From NCBI RefSeq assembly GCF_017104715.1, contig NZ_JAAGPI010000066.1, positions 1-34,350 on the forward strand: 34,350 bases of DNA, given 5' to 3'. This DNA is from Burkholderia sp. Ac-20365 (GTDB lineage: Bacteria > Pseudomonadota > Gammaproteobacteria > Burkholderiales > Burkholderiaceae). Position numbers and translations under genes: made by a program. Shown here one piece after another: positions 31,801-34,350 of this stretch. The notes under the pieces were generated by a model. That model was not told where the DNA came from, made no database searches, and saw only the letters and a list, made by a program, of their open reading frames with translations. Numbering within the stretch: the first letter of the stretch is position 1; every line of letters starts with the position of its first letter.

Positions 31801-33297
31801 CGTAATCTGATTGCCCGCGCGATCCTTGACGAACGCAAGACGGAACGCATCGCTGTGCAGTTCATAGGCTTCGAGCAATTCGTGACCGCGCATCACGGTC
31901 AGCCAGGTGTCGTCGAGTCGTGCGAGCGTCAGGTCTTCGCCGCGATCGTCGTGCGTCTGGCCCGCCTTCAGCAATGGGTATTCGATGCTACGGCCCGATG
32001 GATCGTGATAAACGAGCTTGCTTGCGTGAACATCGAAGCGCGTCGTGTACCGCGTGATCCACCGCGCGCCAAGTTCACCCTCGTCGTATGCATCGAGAAA
32101 CGAACGATACGTGCGAGTCCACGCAATAGGCATCGCGCCCGGAAGAAGGAAATCGTCATGATCGAAGCGTTCGTCGCCAAGCGCGTAGCCGATGGAAGCG
32201 GGACTTTTCCCGATGCCGCAGCTCTTGCAATCGTTCGCACCGGGATGTTTCGCCTTCGCTTGTGCGGACACTGTTTCGAGTTCGCCTTCCGCCTTTTTCA
32301 ACTCGGCCTGGACTTTCCCCGCCGGCTTGATCCCGACCGCCTGCGCGCCCCTATGTTGTTGCGCCGCGCGCCACTTCGCGACGGCCATCGTCAGCATGTT
32401 CAATAGCCACATCAGGCCACCGACGTCCGCGCTATTGAGCCCTCTGATTTTCGCGGTCACGAGCGGAATTGCTCCGCGTGCTTCCGTCGCCAGCGCTTTC
32501 AACTTCTGGTTCGTGGAAGGCGAAACCGCATTCGCTGCCTGCGTCGCGAGATTCGCCGTGCCTTTCACGAATACCTTGCCGCCATCCTTCAGATACGACC
32601 ACAGGTTTTCAGCGACTTTCCCCGCATCGTGTGCGGCAAAGCCTGCCGACATCTGGTCCAGATGTTTATCGGCTGCACGGTAGTTGCCAGCGGTATCGAA
32701 GAGACTGCCCGATGCGGCGCGCTCGAAGATCTGCGCCAGGCCTTCGAGCAACTGTTGCGCATGGTTCGCGCAATCGTTCAGCAACTCAGTGAGCTTTGCC
32801 TGCACTTCCTTGACGAAGCTCTCGATCTCACCGGCGAATTTCGTGCTCAGATGCGCGACCATCGCCGAGATCACTGCGTCGGCGATCATCTGCGCGCCGC
32901 CTTCCGCGACGGCCCGGCCGCTCTTCATCAGTTCCTGGCGCGCGAGCTTGAACATCGGCCGCGCGCCCATGCGGAACTCGCCCATCACAGGCGGCACGGG
33001 AATGATGCCGATCAGATCGATGCCGAGATTCAGGTAATCGAACGCGTCTTTCGTTTGCGACTGCGTCAGCCGCTTGATGTCGAGCACGACATCGACCGCC
33101 GAGAGGATGTTCGAGACAACGGGGATCACGTTCGCCAGTTGCTCGACGCGCTCCAGCGTTACGTAGCCGTCGCTGACGCTCTTGAGCCACGCGTCGAACT
33201 GTTCGAGCGCCGAGCCCGCGTCTTCCTTGGCGATGGTGACAAGTGGCACGATCGCGACTTCGGTTGGTGCGACAGGTGTCGGGGCGGCTGCGCTCAT
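28618..33297 (-). CDS. rhs: Full-length Rhs effector with SHH-type nuclease-like tip
   Basis: A 1559-residue type VI secretion effector. The N-terminal region (1 to about 350) has hydrophobic helices (LANVIPVVSNILSAVDVVL, LGIDLIGIIPVPPVMGEF) and a long helical part. CKSCGIGKSPASIGYALGDERFDHDDFLLPG (about 350-385, shown here in overview) opens the DUF6531/Rhs core, followed by many YD repeats that build the cocoon. The core ends DPIGL...WIDPLGL near 1419, the self-cleavage region of Rhs proteins. The 140-residue tip has VQSHHPIQ (His1459/His1460), GYDRNAAP and PHAQIS, resembling the Tox-SHH group of HNH/Endonuclease VII-like toxins, so DNA cleavage is the likely activity (inference). No PAAR domain is seen. 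vgrG lies 88 bp upstream and the immunity gene overlaps the 3' end. Confidence 0.92.
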   Translation of the reverse strand: MSAAAPTPVAPTEVAIVPLVTIAKEDAGSALEQFDAWLKSVSDGYVTLERVEQLANVIPVVSNILSAVDVVLDIKRLTQSQTKDAFDYLNLGIDLIGIIPVPPVMGEFRMGARPMFKLARQELMKSGRAVAEGGAQMIADAVISAMVAHLSTKFAGEIESFVKEVQAKLTELLNDCANHAQQLLEGLAQIFERAASGSLFDTAGNYRAADKHLDQMSAGFAAHDAGKVAENLWSYLKDGGKVFVKGTANLATQAANAVSPSTNQKLKALATEARGAIPLVTAKIRGLNSADVGGLMWLLNMLTMAVAKWRAAQQHRGAQAVGIKPAGKVQAELKKAEGELETVSAQAKAKHPGANDCKSCGIGKSPASIGYALGDERFDHDDFLLPGAMPIAWTRTYRSFLDAYDEGELGARWITRYTTRFDVHASKLVYHDPSGRSIEYPLLKAGQTHDDRGEDLTLARLDDTWLTVMRGHELLEAYELHSDAFRLAFVKDRAGNQITLVYDAADRLTRIGTPAASVVFMHDVAGRITEAVHVDDEGERVETLARYTYDAQGDLIAATDRYGNRREYAYRDHLVTRYTDRTGRGMNLEWDGRDAKSKCVREYADDGSHEIRLAWHPDIRLVYVTDAMGSVTRHYSDIDGYTYRIIHPDGLEEWFYRDAHHNLTQHIFPDGSVERFVYDARGNMVEQVRQDGSVVRMEYDGEDQLTAIVDPLLYRWERKYDDAGQVVAQIDPLGHETKYSYNRQGLPVEIVDAKGGAKKLDYDATGQLTRYTDCSGKATEWRYDERGRLLEEKNAAGQSTIYRYASNGQLTVVESSAGTEKLEYDAEGRLLTHIDALGRMSRFVYDRAGRIAQRTDALGNTLSYRYDLLGRLTALTDANHATFSFRYDPVGRLLEQVGFDGSVVHYRYEAESGRMLSSEEAGLETAYDFNAAGRTTRRSAGASEMRLAYDGNGRLIDARNDVSHTQHFFDPVGNLVREHHAYQLFGERRSYVWHHEYDEIGTRIRTVRPDGHAIDWLVYGSGHVHGMMLDGRELIGFQRDDLHRETQRTLSNTIEQATHYDMAGRVDMQSLRRHGAPSMLAARRYRYDAAGQLKEIDDSRRGVTTYGYDPVGRLIEAISPLATERFAFDPASNIVDAGSPRHARSDGGGYRESTLPAGVPAIVGNLLKDYAGEHYEYDARGNLVVRQSPGSEQRYEWDGFNRLKAVSSQSAAGSIQAQYFYDAFGRRIAKDVGGKRTVFGWDGDRLAYESAGLHSTHYVYEAGSFAPLAQFVASRVDGIETPQRKESDRYAPEDDPLMNVPVADEQAQVYYYHCDVIGTPQILTDDAGEVVWEARYKAWGEAVEVIARVSGATREEVRNPIRFQGQQADDETGLHYNRYRYYDPRSGRFVSKDPIGLAGGVNVYQYAPNPIDWIDPLGLTVRPGGACKHDSGRHGELSPNSNRAPGNQNTRADGFVQSHHPIQNEWAENNVEGYDRNAAPAVLLSSASGDPHAQISASQRSLRRSLASQPGGKWGSTSLADEFNIGYGQMIAAGVPQDVARRAMKKSYKYFDCLGAFTK
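29137..30223. repeat. 1087-bp Rhs core direct repeat, right copy
   Basis: The part of the complete rhs gene that matches 25221-26307 without gaps. It encodes the last third of the Rhs core up to the beginning of the tip region. Confidence 0.9.
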
Positions 33298-33385
33298 ACT
33301 GGGATCAGTCGGTTATTACGTTGTTGTTGGAAGAGCCGTCATTGCGATTCGCATTGCGGCCTTTTATCGCGTTGCGTGCATCGAG

Positions 33386-34350
33386 TCAGGCAAAGCCTTT
33401 GAGCGACGGCAAGGCGCTACGCGCGGACTGCGCGATCGAACTGACCTCTTTCGCCGCACCGGCGAACTGGTTAGCCTGGGCGATGGCCGTGCTCGCCTGC
33501 GAGGGCAGCGCGTTCGATAGGGCGTTTTGCGCAAGGCCTTGTGCCTGACTTTGTGCAAGCGATGCAAGCCCGTTCGTGCCCGCGGAAGCCGCGCTGGCAA
33601 CACTCGCAAGCTGCGAGCCGCCGCTGACTGACTGTGCCAACGTGCCTGCCAGCGACGCAGCGCCCGCACCGCCGGAATTGCCGGTTACGCCCGCAATCGC
33701 ACTCGCCGCCGAACTTGCCGCCGATCCCGCACTGGCGACACCAGGCAGCAACGACGCCATTTGCGATGTCGCAGTACTGTTGCCGGAAGCCGTCAACGGC
33801 TCGGCCGGCCATTGCACGCTCTTGAAGTAGTTGGCCGGTTGCGAAGGGTCGCGCGGGTCGACACCGAAATTGACTTGCGCGGCGCCTGGCGGCAAACCGC
33901 TGACCGTCGTCCGGCCGCTCCCATCCAGCGCACCCTGGCGCAGCACCGAACCGTTTGCGTCGAGCACCGAGAACTTGCCGCCTTTGACTGGTTCGCCGTT
34001 CGCGTACTGATGCAGCAAATCGAGTTGCCCCGGCTGATCGGGACGCGCAGATGGCAACGGATAGCCCTGGCTCGCCGGGCCCGCAAACGCATGCTGCGCG
34101 CCCTTGATATCGATCATCCCCGGTGCATGAATCTCGATGTTGCCGCCCTTGATGCGTATGTACGCACCGGCGGCCGTCACGATAATGCCTTGATCGGCAG
34201 CGGCTTCGATTGTCTCGCTCGCAGACAGCAGCTTCAGCGTCTTCTGCGCCGTGATCTCGACGTTATCCGACTGCGCCTGCACTTCGACCTTGCCTTTCGC
34301 AGCGAACAGCTTCATGCCCGCGTTCTGCACGAACAGGCTGATCTTCTCCC
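33386..34350 (-). CDS. vgrG: Type VI secretion spike protein VgrG, C-terminal part
   Basis: The frame is open through the right window edge, so the start and the gp27/gp5-like parts are missing. The visible 321 residues begin EKISLFVQNAGMKLFAAKG, the DUF2345 beta-helix region typical of VgrG (VEITAQKTLKLLSASETIEAAAD, IRIKGGNIEIHAPGMIDIKG). A transthyretin-like segment follows (GEPVKGGKFSVLDANGSVL, GSGRTTVSGLPPG), then an Ala/Ser/Gly-rich tail of about 130 residues. Such extensions carry or dock effectors on the spike. The rhs gene begins 88 bp downstream, so this VgrG most likely delivers that Rhs. Confidence 0.92.
   Translation of the reverse strand, partial: EKISLFVQNAGMKLFAAKGKVEVQAQSDNVEITAQKTLKLLSASETIEAAADQGIIVTAAGAYIRIKGGNIEIHAPGMIDIKGAQHAFAGPASQGYPLPSARPDQPGQLDLLHQYANGEPVKGGKFSVLDANGSVLRQGALDGSGRTTVSGLPPGAAQVNFGVDPRDPSQPANYFKSVQWPAEPLTASGNSTATSQMASLLPGVASAGSAASSAASAIAGVTGNSGGAGAASLAGTLAQSVSGGSQLASVASAASAGTNGLASLAQSQAQGLAQNALSNALPSQASTAIAQANQFAGAAKEVSSIAQSARSALPSLKGFA

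Noticed and set aside
30739..32406. 555-codon plus-strand frame opposite rhs
   Set aside because: It lies antisense to the Rhs YD repeats, and its apparent repeats mirror those of Rhs.
1..34350. CRISPR array, rRNA or tRNA genes
   Set aside because: No regularly spaced repeats of CRISPR type and no rRNA or tRNA-like sequence were noticed. The repeats present are Rhs duplicates, a 13-bp tandem unit and a palindrome.

Overview
The window looks like a chromosomal segment from a Burkholderia sensu lato bacterium (Paraburkholderia, Caballeronia or a relative). The evidence is the high G+C and codon use of most genes, the Burkholderia-style protein families (NodT/RND efflux operon, DUF4148-like secreted peptide, fused LivM-LivG, acetylpolyamine amidohydrolase, VgrG/Rhs), and a perfect palindrome of a kind I recall as common between genes in these genomes. 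This is a judgement from composition and protein resemblance; no search was run. Almost everything is on the minus strand, so genes read right to left. The one clear plus-strand gene is pssA.

Layout. 1-2406: intergenic palindrome, a secreted YVTN beta-propeller protein, a secreted DUF2380/DUF3280-type protein and a 61-residue protein. 2542-10723: an RND tripartite efflux operon (permease, adaptor, outer-membrane lipoprotein) followed by its response regulator and histidine kinase. A good promoter and an 11-bp direct repeat sit just before the regulator. 10977-11591: pssA. 11614-14459: a small secreted DUF4148-like protein, a zinc deacetylase of the acetylpolyamine amidohydrolase type, and an AtoE short-chain fatty acid transporter. 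14617-19555: a high-affinity branched-chain amino-acid type ABC transporter (livJ, livH, a natural livM-livG fusion, livF) with a hairpin after livJ and a terminator after livF. 19874-20353: a DUF1348 protein.

20527-34350 is the most interesting part: a type VI secretion vgrG-rhs effector locus. VgrG enters from the right edge. A full-length 1559-residue Rhs follows, with an SHH-type nuclease-like tip and an overlapping SUKH immunity gene. Downstream lies about 8 kb of visibly lower G+C made of displaced C-terminal toxin tips, Rhs core shreds and small immunity-type genes. I count eight open immunity-type genes and three decayed ones. At least seven toxin remnants are present, most reduced to the last few to few dozen codons directly before the immunity start codon. 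Several of these remnants are too short to be found as ORFs; they show up because their stop codon overlaps the immunity start as ATGA.

Two sets of long ungapped direct repeats explain how the array formed and can still change: a 772-bp unit (22004-22775 and 28068-28839) carrying the toxin tail plus SUKH immunity gene, and a roughly 1.09-kb stretch of Rhs core (25221-26307 and 29137-30223). Recombination between core copies would exchange the Rhs tip. The overall pattern is that toxins are lost or broken while immunity genes persist, as expected if the array protects against relatives that still carry those toxins. The toxin chemistry is inferred from short motifs and is not proven.
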